Shown: positions 27,108 through 35,977, numbered from the stretch's first letter. The stretch: DNA of 64,000 nt from Terriglobia bacterium (GCA_951813285.1 OX638355.1:5024437-5088436), one strand, 5' to 3'. Made by a program: numbers and translations. Notes: generated by a model from the letters alone, not told the origin.

Positions 27108-27848
27108 TCACATGTAAAGCCCTCCATTGATGTGCAGCACCTGGCCGGTCACATAGCCGGCTTCATCCGAGGCCAGAAACCTGACACCCAAGGCGATTTC
27201 CCGATCCAGTCCAACCCGGCCCATCGGAATCCGCTCGAGCAGCTTGGCTCTGGCAGCCTCGGGGAGCGCCTGGGTCATGGCGGTATCCACAAAGCCGGGG
27301 GCTACCGCGTTGACGGTAATGTTCCGCCTGGCCACCTCCTGAGCCACCGTCTTGGTCAAACCGACGATCCCCGCCTTCGAGGCCACATAGTTGGCTTGGC
27401 CGGGGTTGCCCGTCAATCCCACTACCGAAGAAAGGTTCACGATTCGACCGTATCGCTGTCTCAACATGATCTTGACCGCCGCCTGGGTGCACAGAAAGGT
27501 GGCGGTCAGATTGGTCTGCAGCACTTCCGACCAGGATTCCGGCTTCATCCGCAACAGCAATCCGTCCCGGGTGATCCCGGCGTTGTTCACCAGGATATCC
27601 AGTCGGCCGAAAGCATTCATGACCTGCTCAAAGGCCGTCTTGATCTGAGTCGACTGGGTCAGGTCCACCGATACCGGCAGGGCCTTTCGCCCCAACCCCT
27701 CGATTTCGGCAGCCACCGCGCTCAGCCGGGCCTCATCCCTTCCACCCACGGCCACATCGGCGCCGGCCTCGGCCAGAACCAGTGCGCAGGCCCTCCCGAT
27801 GCCCCGCGACCCACCGGTGACAAAGGCAACCTTACCTTGAAGCGACAT
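27108..27848 (-). CDS. fabG: 3-oxoacyl-[acyl-carrier-protein] reductase
   Basis: 246-residue short-chain dehydrogenase. It has the cofactor motif TGGSRGIG (11-18), NNAG (88-91), catalytic Ser at about 140, and Y154/K158 in YVASK. The C-terminus GQVLHINGGLYM is typical of FabG. It is 12 bases from the fabD stop. The 237 bp between it and acpP hold no gene but could include an internal promoter. Confidence 0.96.
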   Translation of the reverse strand: MSLQGKVAFVTGGSRGIGRACALVLAEAGADVAVGGRDEARLSAVAAEIEGLGRKALPVSVDLTQSTQIKTAFEQVMNAFGRLDILVNNAGITRDGLLLRMKPESWSEVLQTNLTATFLCTQAAVKIMLRQRYGRIVNLSSVVGLTGNPGQANYVASKAGIVGLTKTVAQEVARRNITVNAVAPGFVDTAMTQALPEAARAKLLERIPMGRVGLDREIALGVRFLASDEAGYVTGQVLHINGGLYM

Positions 27849-27860
27849 CGATCCCCCTCT

Positions 27861-28805
27861 TCATCCTGCAACTCCCATGGCAGCCAGGGTCTTGTCAAGG
27901 CTCCGGACATCTTCCACGTTGAGAACCTGCAGTGACCTGTCGGTTTGCCGGACCAGCCCCGACAATACCCGGCCCGGCCCCACCTCGACGAATCTGCGCA
28001 CCCCTTGATCCCTCAGGAACTGAATGGTCTCACTCCAGCGAACCGGAGCGCACACTTGCCGCACCAGGGCCCCGCCCAATTCGCCTCCGCGATGGATCGC
28101 AGCGGCCTCGGCGTTGTTCACCAGGGGGCACTGAAGATCTCGAAATTGGAGTTGATCCAAATCCTTCTCCAGGCGGTCGCGGGCCGGTTGCATCAAGGCG
28201 CAATGGAAGGGAGCGCTGACCGGCAGGGGAATTGCCCGCCTGGCTCCCCGTTGAGGCGCAAGCTGGACGGCTCGTCGAACCGCCCCGACAGCGCCGGCAA
28301 TCACCATCTGAGCCGGAGAGTTGAGGTTGGCCGGCTCCAGCACCTCGCCCTGGGCCGCTTCCCTGCAAAGGGACTCCACCGATTCCAGAGACATTCCCAG
28401 GAGAGCGGCCATCGCTCCCTGCCCCACGGGGACGGCCTCCTGCATGTACCGGCCCCGCTTCCTGACCGTGCCGACAGCATCGGCCAGAGACAGGCCGCCG
28501 GCAGCCACGATGGCGCTGTACTCCCCCAGGCTGTGGCCAGCCACGAATTGGGGGCGAACGCCCCGAGCCGACAACACGGCATGGGCCGCCACCGAGACCG
28601 TCAGGATGGCAGGCTGGGCGATCTCGGTGAGCTGCAACTCTTCGGGCTTGCCCTCAAAGCACAGCCGCCCAATGGAGAAGCCCAGAACCCGGTCGGCTTC
28701 CGAAAGAACGGCCCTGGCTTCCGGGAAAGCGCCGGCCAATTCCCGGCCCATCCCCGGGTATTGCGAAGCCTGTCCGGGAAAAATGAAGGCGGTGGGGTGG
28801 TTCAT
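27861..28805 (-). CDS. fabD: Malonyl-CoA:ACP transacylase
   Basis: 314 residues, transfers malonyl from CoA to ACP. FIFPGQASQYPGMG is at the N-terminus, the nucleophile S92 lies in GHSLGE, and the catalytic His is in SAPFHC near residue 199. It is the first enzyme gene of the cluster after rpmF. In many bacteria plsX and fabH stand between rpmF and fabD; here the 129-bp gap holds neither. Confidence 0.97.
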   Translation of the reverse strand: MNHPTAFIFPGQASQYPGMGRELAGAFPEARAVLSEADRVLGFSIGRLCFEGKPEELQLTEIAQPAILTVSVAAHAVLSARGVRPQFVAGHSLGEYSAIVAAGGLSLADAVGTVRKRGRYMQEAVPVGQGAMAALLGMSLESVESLCREAAQGEVLEPANLNSPAQMVIAGAVGAVRRAVQLAPQRGARRAIPLPVSAPFHCALMQPARDRLEKDLDQLQFRDLQCPLVNNAEAAAIHRGGELGGALVRQVCAPVRWSETIQFLRDQGVRRFVEVGPGRVLSGLVRQTDRSLQVLNVEDVRSLDKTLAAMGVAG

Positions 28806-28934
28806 TAGAGCCGATCCGGGCGGGGACTACTGGGACCGGTGATTGCCGATGAGCGCCGGGAACGGCACCGGGGGAGCGGCCGGCCGGCGGATCCAACGGA
28901 TCTTGGGATCGGTCGCCCCCGGAGCCTCCGGGGG

Positions 28935-29117
28935 CTACTTCTCGCCCACTTCAATCACCTCTCGCCCGCGGTAATATCCGCAGTGCGGACAGACCCGATG
29001 GGGCAGCTTGGTCTCGTGGCAATTGGGACACTCCGAGGTGGAGCGCGCGGTCAGGAAATCGTGAGACCGTCTCTTGTTGCGGCGGGATTTGGAGTGACGT
29101 CGTTTCGGATTCGGCAT
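28935..29117 (-). CDS. rpmF: 50S ribosomal protein L32
   Basis: 60 residues, starting [20 protein letters not shown] as L32 does, with two CxxC pairs (C30/C33 and C43/C46). It is therefore the zinc-binding form. It lies just downstream of the DUF177 gene, the usual yceD-rpmF arrangement. Confidence 0.97.
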   Translation of the reverse strand: MPNPKRRHSKSRRNKRRSHDFLTARSTSECPNCHETKLPHRVCPHCGYYRGREVIEVGEK

Positions 29118-29144
29118 TTCGGTTCCCCCGGATCGAATGGACCC

Positions 29145-29672
29145 TCAATTCCTGAATTTCAGCAGCGGGGCCAATCGAGGGTCGCTGACCAACGGGCCGC
29201 AACGGCAACGGTCGCGGTTTCGGTTCCGTCCACAGGCCGGACACAGGCCCTTGCAGTCTTCCCGACAAAGCGGTTTCATGGGCAAGCTCAGGAAGATCTG
29301 CTCGCGAACGATGTCGCTCACATCGATAGAGTCCCCGGTGAAGAACCCCACTTCCAGATCTTTCTTCTGGAGAGCGATCTCCCCGGTCAGCGAGTGTTGA
29401 GCGTTGGATTGATAGTACTGGCTGAACTGGGCTGCCAGAGGACGGGACAGCACCTCCAGGCAGCGGGCACAGGTCAATTCCATTTCAACACCCAGTTCGC
29501 CCCACACCCGCACGCCGCCTTGAGACTGTCTGTCGGCCGTCAAATGAACCGCCACCTTGCCGGAGACCCGAACCTGCCCTTCATCCAGATTCAACTGGCG
29601 GGCGGTCAGGCTGGCCTTCACAGAACGTGGCCCCCGCTCCAAATCCCTGATGTCGATCCGCAACGGGTTCAT
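29145..29672 (-). CDS. DUF177 (YceD) family protein
   Basis: 175 residues. Its family features are a beta-rich N-terminal half, LTCARCLEVLSRPL near the middle, the acidic stretch FFTGDSIDVSDIVREQIFLSLPMKPLC, and a terminal cysteine cluster (CREDCKGLCPACGRNRN). YceD proteins are linked to ribosome or 23S rRNA metabolism and are nearly always followed by rpmF, as here (27 bp). First gene of this leftward cluster. Confidence 0.92.
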   Translation of the reverse strand: MNPLRIDIRDLERGPRSVKASLTARQLNLDEGQVRVSGKVAVHLTADRQSQGGVRVWGELGVEMELTCARCLEVLSRPLAAQFSQYYQSNAQHSLTGEIALQKKDLEVGFFTGDSIDVSDIVREQIFLSLPMKPLCREDCKGLCPACGRNRNRDRCRCGPLVSDPRLAPLLKFRN

Positions 29673-29825
29673 GAGCTTCGCACCAGGCCGGCCCTATAGA
29701 AAAAGGACGTTAAGTGCCTCAAAACCAAAGCGCATCATTATAGCCGGGGCCACTGCGATGTCAACGTCTAAAGGCCGGCGAACCGGCCGGAACAGGGAGA
29801 GGCGCAAACGATCGCAGCAGGAGGG

Positions 29826-30269
29826 TCAGACAGAAGGCTGCAGAGAGTTGACCTTGGCCTGGTAGGACTTGTTCAGGATGATCTGGAGAAGAGGATTGCC
29901 GATCTCGGTCTGTTCGATCCGCTCCTGGATCTCTTCGAGTTCCTCCATGTCCCTGGCGCGCTTGATGACGTTCTTGAAGAAACTCAGGTCCCCGACCGTC
30001 ATGATCTCCTCGCTCTCCTCGTCCTCTATGATGGCCAGATGCGATTCCGGCAGGAATTCGCGAATCTTCCAATAGAGCTTCTCCCGGTAGTCCAGGTTCT
30101 TCTCTCCCAGATCGGGATGAAACCACTCGGCCGTGAACGTGCCTTCTTCGTTATCCATATTGAGGTCCGTATAGATGTCCGGTTCCTCCTCGGTCATCTC
30201 CAGAATCAACTTCTCCAGGTCCTTGATCACGCCGGCACTGGAATAAACGGTTAAAATGGTTACTTTCAT
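29826..30269 (-). CDS. Hypothetical acidic protein
   Basis: 147 residues with a high share of Glu/Asp, no cysteines and no signal sequence. The N-terminus (MKVTILTVYSSAGVIKDLEKLILE) looks like a small beta-alpha fold. The C-terminal half is predicted helical (ARDMEELEEIQERIEQTE). I do not recognise the family. An AGGGG lies 9 bases before the ATG, and length and composition favour a real gene. Confidence 0.6.
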   Translation of the reverse strand: MKVTILTVYSSAGVIKDLEKLILEMTEEEPDIYTDLNMDNEEGTFTAEWFHPDLGEKNLDYREKLYWKIREFLPESHLAIIEDEESEEIMTVGDLSFFKNVIKRARDMEELEEIQERIEQTEIGNPLLQIILNKSYQAKVNSLQPSV

Positions 30270-30699
30270 CAGCGGCCCCTGCCTCTTTGAGATCCTTCCC
30301 GGTTTGCGACTGGATTATAAGGAGAAAGCAACCCCAATCCAACCCTTTTCGGCTCGCAAGAAACAACTGAGGGACATCCACCAAGGTCCAAAAAAGCAAT
30401 CCACGAAGGACGACGAAGGGCCATTAACCCGCATTTCTCACCAGGGGGCATGATCATGGCGCAGGATTTTTCCCTTCAGGGCGTGCTCGCGACCGAAGAG
30501 CGTAGCGGTCACTACGCGCGAGGGAGCATGTGCGCGCTGAAGGGAAAAAGACAAGCCAGGGCATGCCCAGCGCTGTCTGTTACCCGCGAGCCCTACCATG
30601 AAGCCAATCAAAGTACTGAAGATAAACTACTTTTCGTCATGGCACCAGCGGCCTGGTGAGAAATGCGGGTTAAGGGGCTGGAGAAGGCTTGAAAGGGAG
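30270..30699. other. Gene-free region containing an inverted-repeat element
   Basis: No coding region stands out. Most of it (30424-30673) is the element listed next. A reverse-complement piece of the dispersed repeat (about 30401-30422) abuts it. Confidence 0.6.
30424..30673. mobile_element. 250-bp MITE-like element with perfect 22-bp terminal inverted repeats
   Basis: The left end (30424-30445, beginning TTAACCCGCATTTCTC) and the right end (30652-30673, ending GAGAAATGCGGGTTAA) are perfect reverse complements over 22 bp. Inside is a second inverted pair, TTTTTCCCTTCAG (about 30468-30480) and CTGAAGGGAAAAA (about 30538-30550), enclosing a GC-rich segment. No transposase is encoded, so this would be a non-autonomous element or the paired ends of a deleted insertion sequence. 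Both ends start with TTAA; no other target duplication is clear. Confidence 0.75.
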
Positions 30700-31884
30700 T
30701 CAGACGCCGGTCGGCTGAAAACTCGAGCAGGGCCCGCTGCGATACGGAAATCGCCGGATCACCGCCTCGTTGACCTTGACGCCCAGCCCCGGAGCGTCAG
30801 GAACGACCAGTTCTCCCCGATCGATCCACAGGGAAGTGTGCAACATCTGCTCCGCCAACCGAAAGGGGTAGGTGCCGGGCCTGCCGTCGCCGGAATATTG
30901 CGGCCATTCCATCCAACCCACCAAGTCGCCCTCGAAACAGCTGGCCAACTGGACCAGGGCGGCTGCTTCCAGTGGAGTCGAGAGCCTTCCGATAGCCACC
31001 CGGCAGCCAAGCGGTTGCACCTCCCGCAAGGCCCGGTGAGCGTCGACCAGTCCCCCAAGATGAAGCACATCCAACTGCAGGACATCCTGCGATCCGCTTC
31101 GGGCCAGGTCGAGCCAGCCTTCCAGGGAAGACACGCCACCCCCTCCCGAGATCGGAACCGGACAATCCTTGTTCAACTGTCGAAGTGTCTCAATGTCCTG
31201 CGGAGCCACCGGTTCCTCAACCCATTCGAGCCGGCTGGAAGCCATGTCCCGCAGCAGCCGCCCGATCTCCTCCAACCCGTAGTGCCCCCCGCGCCAAGCC
31301 CTGGCGTCCACCATGATCGCCCAGGGCGCAGGAAAGGCATCGCGCACCTTGCGGACGGTCTGCATGTCTTGCCGGGGCGACAGCCCCAATTCCAGCTTGC
31401 AGGCCGAGAACCCCGAACCGGCCCAAAAACCGGCCTCCCGCACACTCTCCTCGCCATCGAGGTAGACGCCTCCGCTGGCGTAGATTCGGACTCTGCGTCT
31501 TGCCCATCCACCCAGCAACTCCGACAGGGAGCACTTCGCGATCTGGCCCTGAAGGTCCAGCAAGGCCATTTCCACGGCGGCAAAGGCCTGCACCAGGCCC
31601 GGGTACCTCGGCCGGCGGTGGAACACTTTCCTCCGCAGGCCGGCCAGGTTTCCGGGGTTGAGGCCCACCACGGCCGCACGCAGGTTTCGATTGATCAACT
31701 GAGCTACGTTGGGAGAGGGAGTGCCAACCCCAAAACCCACCTGCCCCTGGTTGGTGCGGGCGCGGACCATCAGGCAATCGCGCTTGTAGATGGTGACCTG
31801 GCCTCCCTGAACCGGTCGCCGGAGCGGTTGGGGCAGCGGCGAACTCAGCAGACAGGCCTGCAGCTCATCGACCTTCACTTTCAT
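30700..31884 (-). CDS. Enolase-superfamily (mandelate racemase/muconate lactonizing-like) protein with altered active site
   Basis: 394 residues with a capping domain and a barrel typical of the MR/MLE group (FAAVEMALLDLQGQ at about 101-114). Of the expected catalytic set, K163 is present but the second Lys of KxK is Glu (KLE). The metal ligands D193 (MVDARAW) and E223/E224 (WVEEP) remain. The third acidic ligand, normally in IAxGE, is replaced by glycines (ISGGGGVSS, 246-253). No MR-type His-Asp dyad is obvious. It may bind a ligand without the usual chemistry or use a different mechanism. The start follows GGAGGAG at 9 bases. Confidence 0.8.
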   Translation of the reverse strand: MKVKVDELQACLLSSPLPQPLRRPVQGGQVTIYKRDCLMVRARTNQGQVGFGVGTPSPNVAQLINRNLRAAVVGLNPGNLAGLRRKVFHRRPRYPGLVQAFAAVEMALLDLQGQIAKCSLSELLGGWARRRVRIYASGGVYLDGEESVREAGFWAGSGFSACKLELGLSPRQDMQTVRKVRDAFPAPWAIMVDARAWRGGHYGLEEIGRLLRDMASSRLEWVEEPVAPQDIETLRQLNKDCPVPISGGGGVSSLEGWLDLARSGSQDVLQLDVLHLGGLVDAHRALREVQPLGCRVAIGRLSTPLEAAALVQLASCFEGDLVGWMEWPQYSGDGRPGTYPFRLAEQMLHTSLWIDRGELVVPDAPGLGVKVNEAVIRRFPYRSGPCSSFQPTGV

Positions 31885-31956
31885 GGGAGTTTACTCCTCC
31901 GCCACTCCACCATACCTCCTTCAAAAACTCAAGTATCACTCCCCCCTTGGGGGGAG

Positions 31957-32232
31957 TCGCAGAGAGGTCGAGCCGCAGGCGAAGGCCGATGCGGTGGGGG
32001 GTTCGCACAAGGCGAGCCACAGGCGAGATCTTGTGCGCCGCCGCGGGGTTCGCACAAGGTGAGTTGCCAAGCGAGATCTTGTGCTCCGAAGGGGAGTCGC
32101 ACAAGCCGCGCCACAGGCGAAGGCCAATGCGGAGGGGGAGTCGCACAAGGCGAGCCACAGGCGAGATCTTGTGCGCCGAAGGGAGTCGCACAAGCCGCAC
32201 CACAGGCGAAGAATGATGCGGGGGGGGGGGGG
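31957..32232. repeat. Tandem array of six degenerate 44-47-bp units
   Basis: Units start with TCGCACAAG or TCGCAGAG at 31957, 32003, 32050, 32097, 32141 and 32186. Two flavours alternate: one ending GCGAGATCTTGTGC and one ending GCGAAGGCC.ATGCGG. The array lies between the enolase-like and radical SAM genes (31885-32277 holds no gene) and finishes in a G-run. Units differ throughout their length, so this is a minisatellite and not a CRISPR array. Confidence 0.85.
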
Positions 32233-32277
32233 AAGCGAGTTGCTGCCCTGCTCCTTTTGCGTCTGGCTTCAGCCTGG

Positions 32278-34035
32278 CTAGGCCCCGGCGACTGCCTGAG
32301 GCGCAAACTGGTCCACCCGGGCGTTCACGGCCGAACGGAAGGACTCCAGGGCATCCTCGACGCCATAGCGAATGTCGTCGTGCATGGCCTCGTAGCGGGC
32401 ATGGACTCGCGAGAACAGCTCCTGCATCTGGCCCCTGAGTTCCTCCACTTCGCGGGCTCCGGCGCGCACCGAGTGCGAAACCGCTGCTTCGAACGATTCC
32501 AGCTCGGCAGCCAGGAACTCCTTGAAGTCGTGGATGGCGATCTGCTGGCTGGTGACCTTCTCGAAGTGGTATCCCATGACGGCCAGATGGAATGCCTTGG
32601 TGAGCATGCGGGGATGGTCCCTGGCCACCTTGGCAATGAACTTGAGGTAAGCAGGACCCTGCCGGGAGAAGAGCTGCCGGCGCAACGACTTGCCAATGGC
32701 CCGCACCTCATTCATGCCCACCGGCTTGGAAACGTAGGGGCTGGGCTTGACATGCTCCATCATGTTCAGACAGCGTCTGAAGTAGTTCTCCAGAGTCGGG
32801 TCGTAGATGGTGGTCAGCACCCGTCGATATCCCTCGATCAAGGTCTGGGCCTCCATCTCGGGCTTGTAGTTGAGGACCACGTTGACGCTGGTCCCGGTGG
32901 TCTCCTCCAGCAACCGGTCTTCCCTCTTGAGACGGTCGTAAAGGTCGGTGCCCTTCAGAGCCGTCAACAGCCCCACCATGGCCATGGGAATGCCGGCCTC
33001 CTGTATGAAGTCGATCTGGGCGTCGAACACCCCCTCGTCGTCGCCGTCCAGACCCAGGATGAATCCACCGCTGACCTCCATCCCTTTCTGCTGAATCTTG
33101 CGAACGGCGCTCAGCAGGTAATCTTCCTCTTTCTTCTTGCTGGTGTTCTGAGCCTTCTTGGTCTTGATCAGAGCCTCGGGATTGGGAGTCTCGATCCCCA
33201 GAAACACCCAATCGAAACCTGCCTCGATCATGGCGCCCATCAATTCGTCGTTTCGGGCCAGGTTGACACTGGCCTCGGTGAAGAGAGCGAAAGGATAACC
33301 GCGGTCCCTCTGCCACTCGGCCACAAAGGGCAGAAGTTCCAGCGCCTCCCGCTTGTTGCCGATGAAGTTGTCGTCCACCAGAAAGACGTTGCCCCGCCAA
33401 CCCAGCTCATAGATGGAGTCCAATTCACCTAACATCTGTTGCGGCGTCTTGGTCCGCGGCACGCGGCCGAAAAGCTTGGTGATGTCGCAGAACTCGCAGT
33501 CGAAGGGGCACCCCCGGGAGAACTGCAGGCACATCGAGTAGTAGTCCTTCATGTCGACGAGGTCGAAGCGAGGGACCGGCGTGCGCGTCACATCGGGTTT
33601 CTCCGGCGCCCGGTAGATGGCCTTGGCGGTTCCGGTCTCCAGGTCCCGCAGAAATTGCGGCAGGATTTCCTCGACTTCATCCAGCAGGAAGTGGTCCACT
33701 CCCTGGATTTCCTCGTGATAGGTAGTGGGGTGAGGCCCACCGGCCACCACCGGAACGCCGGCCCGGTTGCACTGCTCGACCACCGAGTCCAGGGAATCGC
33801 GTTGAACGATCATGGTGGAGGTAAACACCACGTCGGCCCATTCCAGGTCCGAGTCCTTCATGGTGGTCACGTTCAGATCCACTACACGGAGGTCGTATCT
33901 GGAGGGGAACATGCCGGCAATGGTGAGCAGGCCCAGGGCGGGAAAGCCCGCCTTTTTCCCGACAAACTCCAGGGCGAACTTGCCGCCCCAGTAAGACGGT
34001 GGAAATTCAGGGTAGACTAAGAGTGCATTTGGCAT
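32278..34035 (-). CDS. B12-binding-domain radical SAM protein (DUF4070 family)
   Basis: 585 residues. The N-terminal part is a cobalamin-binding-like Rossmann domain (ALLVYPEFPPSYWGGKFALEF; DLRVVDLNV; PVVAGGPHPT). The radical SAM cluster is C176-xxx-C180-xx-C183 (SRGCPFDCEFCDITKLFGR). The C-terminal third has the long helical DUF4070 extension. Relatives include the hopanoid C-2 methylase HpnP and other B12-dependent methylases; the actual substrate is not evident. No hopanoid gene is in the window. The last 80 residues are strongly helical and may be a coiled coil (FKEFLAAELESFEAAV...). Confidence 0.87.
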   Translation of the reverse strand: MPNALLVYPEFPPSYWGGKFALEFVGKKAGFPALGLLTIAGMFPSRYDLRVVDLNVTTMKDSDLEWADVVFTSTMIVQRDSLDSVVEQCNRAGVPVVAGGPHPTTYHEEIQGVDHFLLDEVEEILPQFLRDLETGTAKAIYRAPEKPDVTRTPVPRFDLVDMKDYYSMCLQFSRGCPFDCEFCDITKLFGRVPRTKTPQQMLGELDSIYELGWRGNVFLVDDNFIGNKREALELLPFVAEWQRDRGYPFALFTEASVNLARNDELMGAMIEAGFDWVFLGIETPNPEALIKTKKAQNTSKKKEEDYLLSAVRKIQQKGMEVSGGFILGLDGDDEGVFDAQIDFIQEAGIPMAMVGLLTALKGTDLYDRLKREDRLLEETTGTSVNVVLNYKPEMEAQTLIEGYRRVLTTIYDPTLENYFRRCLNMMEHVKPSPYVSKPVGMNEVRAIGKSLRRQLFSRQGPAYLKFIAKVARDHPRMLTKAFHLAVMGYHFEKVTSQQIAIHDFKEFLAAELESFEAAVSHSVRAGAREVEELRGQMQELFSRVHARYEAMHDDIRYGVEDALESFRSAVNARVDQFAPQAVAGA

Positions 34036-34253
34036 GATTGCGATCTCCGGAGTCCCCGTGCTCAGGGACGAATTTCAAGCCCGGCCAATTGCCAAAAGCC
34101 TGGCCGGCTTCAATTGAGTGGCCCACACTATATCAAGTCGGCCGGGATTGCTCCCAGAAAGTTGTGGCCGGTAGCATTATCTCTACAGAGGCCGACCCGC
34201 GACTGTAGGCTAAACCTGGAATTTAAGCGGTATATTGCCGAGGAGACTCGCCG

Positions 34254-35603
34254 ATGTCAACCGAATCGCCCGGATCCCTGCTCAACCGGCAGGCTTTCCT
34301 GAACTCACCCCTTTGGCGGGCCTGCCTGCTGGGGCTGCTGGTGCTCCTGCTGCAGATTCCCATCCTGCTGATTTACAACGTGACCTCGGAGCGCCAGACC
34401 AGACAGCAAGAGGCCTCACGGGAAGTCACCTCCAAGTGGGGCAAGGAGCAGTCCCTGGCGGGGCCCCGGATTATCATCCCCTACCTGGAACACCACAGCG
34501 AGCGGACCGCCGAGGGTGAACTCTCCACCCGCACCGAAGTGGTCTACGGACACTTTCTGGCGGAAAGGCTCACCATCTCCGGCAGGGCCGAGACCCACCT
34601 GCGCTATCGGGGCATCTTCGAGGTTCCGGTGTATCGATTGGCCCTGGAATTGAGGGGTACGTTCACCGAGCCCGACTTCAGCGAATGGGGAGTCCGACCG
34701 CAGGATATTCTCTGGGACCGCGCCCATCTCTCGGTGAATATCTCCGATGCCCGAGCCATCCAGAATTCAGCCGTGCTCTCCTGGAACGGCCAGAGTCTCC
34801 CCTTTCATCCCGGATCGGGGGAATCCAGCAGCGACCTTCCCGGGATTCACGCCGGCCTGAGAGAGCGGCTGAAGGGAGCAGCCTTCGATTTCCAGTTTCC
34901 GCTGGAGCTCAATGGCAGCGGGGCTGTTTTCTTTTCACCCTTCGGCAAGCAGACCACCGTCGACCTGCAGTCGAACTGGCCCCATCCCAGCTTCCAGGGA
35001 AACTGGCTCCCGGCCGAGCGCACGGTGACGGACCGGGGGTTCGAGGCCAGCTGGAGCATACCCTTCCTGGGACGCAGCTACCCTCAGAGGTGGACCTCCC
35101 AAACCGCCCCGTCCTCGATCTCACCCTCCCGCTTCGGCCTGATACTGGCAACACCGGTCGACCCCTATCGGATGGTCGATCGCAGCGTCAAGTACGCCAT
35201 CCTGTTCCTGGCTCTGACCTTCATCACCCTGTGGCTCTATGAAGTTCTCTCGGGATTGCGGATTCACACGCTGCAGTACCTGCTGATGGGCGCGGGGATG
35301 TGCCTGTTCTATCTGCTGGTGCTTTCCCTTTCCGAGCACCTGGGTTTCGGCCCGGCCTATCTTCTGGCCAGCGTTTCCACCGTGGTCCTGCTCGTCAGCT
35401 ACAGCCTGTCGGTGCTGGGCAAGCCCCGCGGGGCCGCCTTGATGGCCGTCATCCTGGGGCTCTTGTACGGGTACCTCTATATCCTGCTTCGCAATCAGGA
35501 CTACGCCCTGCTGGTCGGGACCCTCGGCCTCTTCCTGGCGCTGGCCGTCACCATGTTCCTGACCCGTAATCTGGACTGGCGTGGGCTGAAGCACAAGGCC
35601 TGA
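34254..35603 (+). CDS. creD: CreD-like inner membrane protein
   Basis: 449 residues. An N-terminal membrane helix (WRACLLGLLVLLLQIPILLIYNV) is followed by a long periplasmic beta-rich domain starting with SERQTRQQEASREVTSKWGKEQSLAGPRIIIPY, the CreD signature. The C-terminal third has about five more helices. CreD is tied to envelope stress and the CreBC system in proteobacteria; no creBC genes are adjacent here. The ATG follows GAGGAG at 8 bases. Confidence 0.93.
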   Translation: MSTESPGSLLNRQAFLNSPLWRACLLGLLVLLLQIPILLIYNVTSERQTRQQEASREVTSKWGKEQSLAGPRIIIPYLEHHSERTAEGELSTRTEVVYGHFLAERLTISGRAETHLRYRGIFEVPVYRLALELRGTFTEPDFSEWGVRPQDILWDRAHLSVNISDARAIQNSAVLSWNGQSLPFHPGSGESSSDLPGIHAGLRERLKGAAFDFQFPLELNGSGAVFFSPFGKQTTVDLQSNWPHPSFQGNWLPAERTVTDRGFEASWSIPFLGRSYPQRWTSQTAPSSISPSRFGLILATPVDPYRMVDRSVKYAILFLALTFITLWLYEVLSGLRIHTLQYLLMGAGMCLFYLLVLSLSEHLGFGPAYLLASVSTVVLLVSYSLSVLGKPRGAALMAVILGLLYGYLYILLRNQDYALLVGTLGLFLALAVTMFLTRNLDWRGLKHKA

Positions 35604-35626
35604 CATCCATCCCGCATCGATTCCCG

Positions 35627-35775
35627 CCCCAAAAAAAGCAGGGGCCTCCGAAGAGGCCCCGCGCCCTGCGGTCGAAACCGCAAGGGGTGTGTTAGCTACA
35701 AACTAGATGCAACCGGCGAGAGGTTCTAGAATCTCGCGGCCCCAATTTTCCTTCGAGGGGCGCGAAGACGGCGGA
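35627..35775 (-). ncRNA. Candidate structured small RNA (minus strand)
   Basis: Reading leftward there are four successive hairpins: GCCCC...GGGGC (35739-35761), GCGAGA...TCTCGC (35716-35737), an 8-bp stem CCTTGCGG/CCGCAGGG (35664-35685), and the terminator stem. The segment ends in an ideal intrinsic terminator followed by seven Ts. No convincing open frame uses this strand here. It does not match tmRNA, SRP RNA, 6S RNA or RNase P RNA features that I can check by eye. The 5' end is not defined by a clear promoter. Confidence 0.45.
35631..35660 (-). terminator. Rho-independent terminator with C(UUCG)G loop
   Basis: On the minus strand GGGGCCTC-TTCG-GAGGCCCC forms an 8-bp perfect stem closed by the extra-stable cUUCGg loop. 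It is followed by TGC and seven Ts. No protein gene on this strand ends here, which is the main reason to suspect a small RNA gene to the right. It could double as a factor-independent stop for creD in the other direction, but the T-run is only on the minus side. Confidence 0.85.
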
Positions 35776-35977
35776 ACAGTTATAGTAAAGCCTTGACTCC
35801 AACTGCAGGCATTTTGCACCTGGGAGCGATCCTCTACAGAAACTTGTCCAGAGCTCTGATGGACTACAATCGCAATGAGGGCACACGGACTCGCGGTTAC
35901 ACTATGATCCTACGAACTGGAAGGTGCCAGAATCCAGTAAATGTACGTATCAGGGTAGTCAGCGAGGTAGGTTGAAC

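Noticed and set aside
31957-32232. CRISPR array
   Set aside because: Units vary throughout, with no constant repeat and unique spacers, and no cas genes are near.
30598-33432. 944-codon open frame on the plus strand
   Set aside because: It runs antisense through the enolase-like and radical SAM genes and the minisatellite between them. Its translation is low-complexity (Gln/His/Arg-rich) with no domain.
35627-35775. tmRNA or tRNA gene
   Set aside because: No tag frame, no CCA-type acceptor stem and no proper T-arm (GGTTCRANYCC); only hairpins and a terminator are present.
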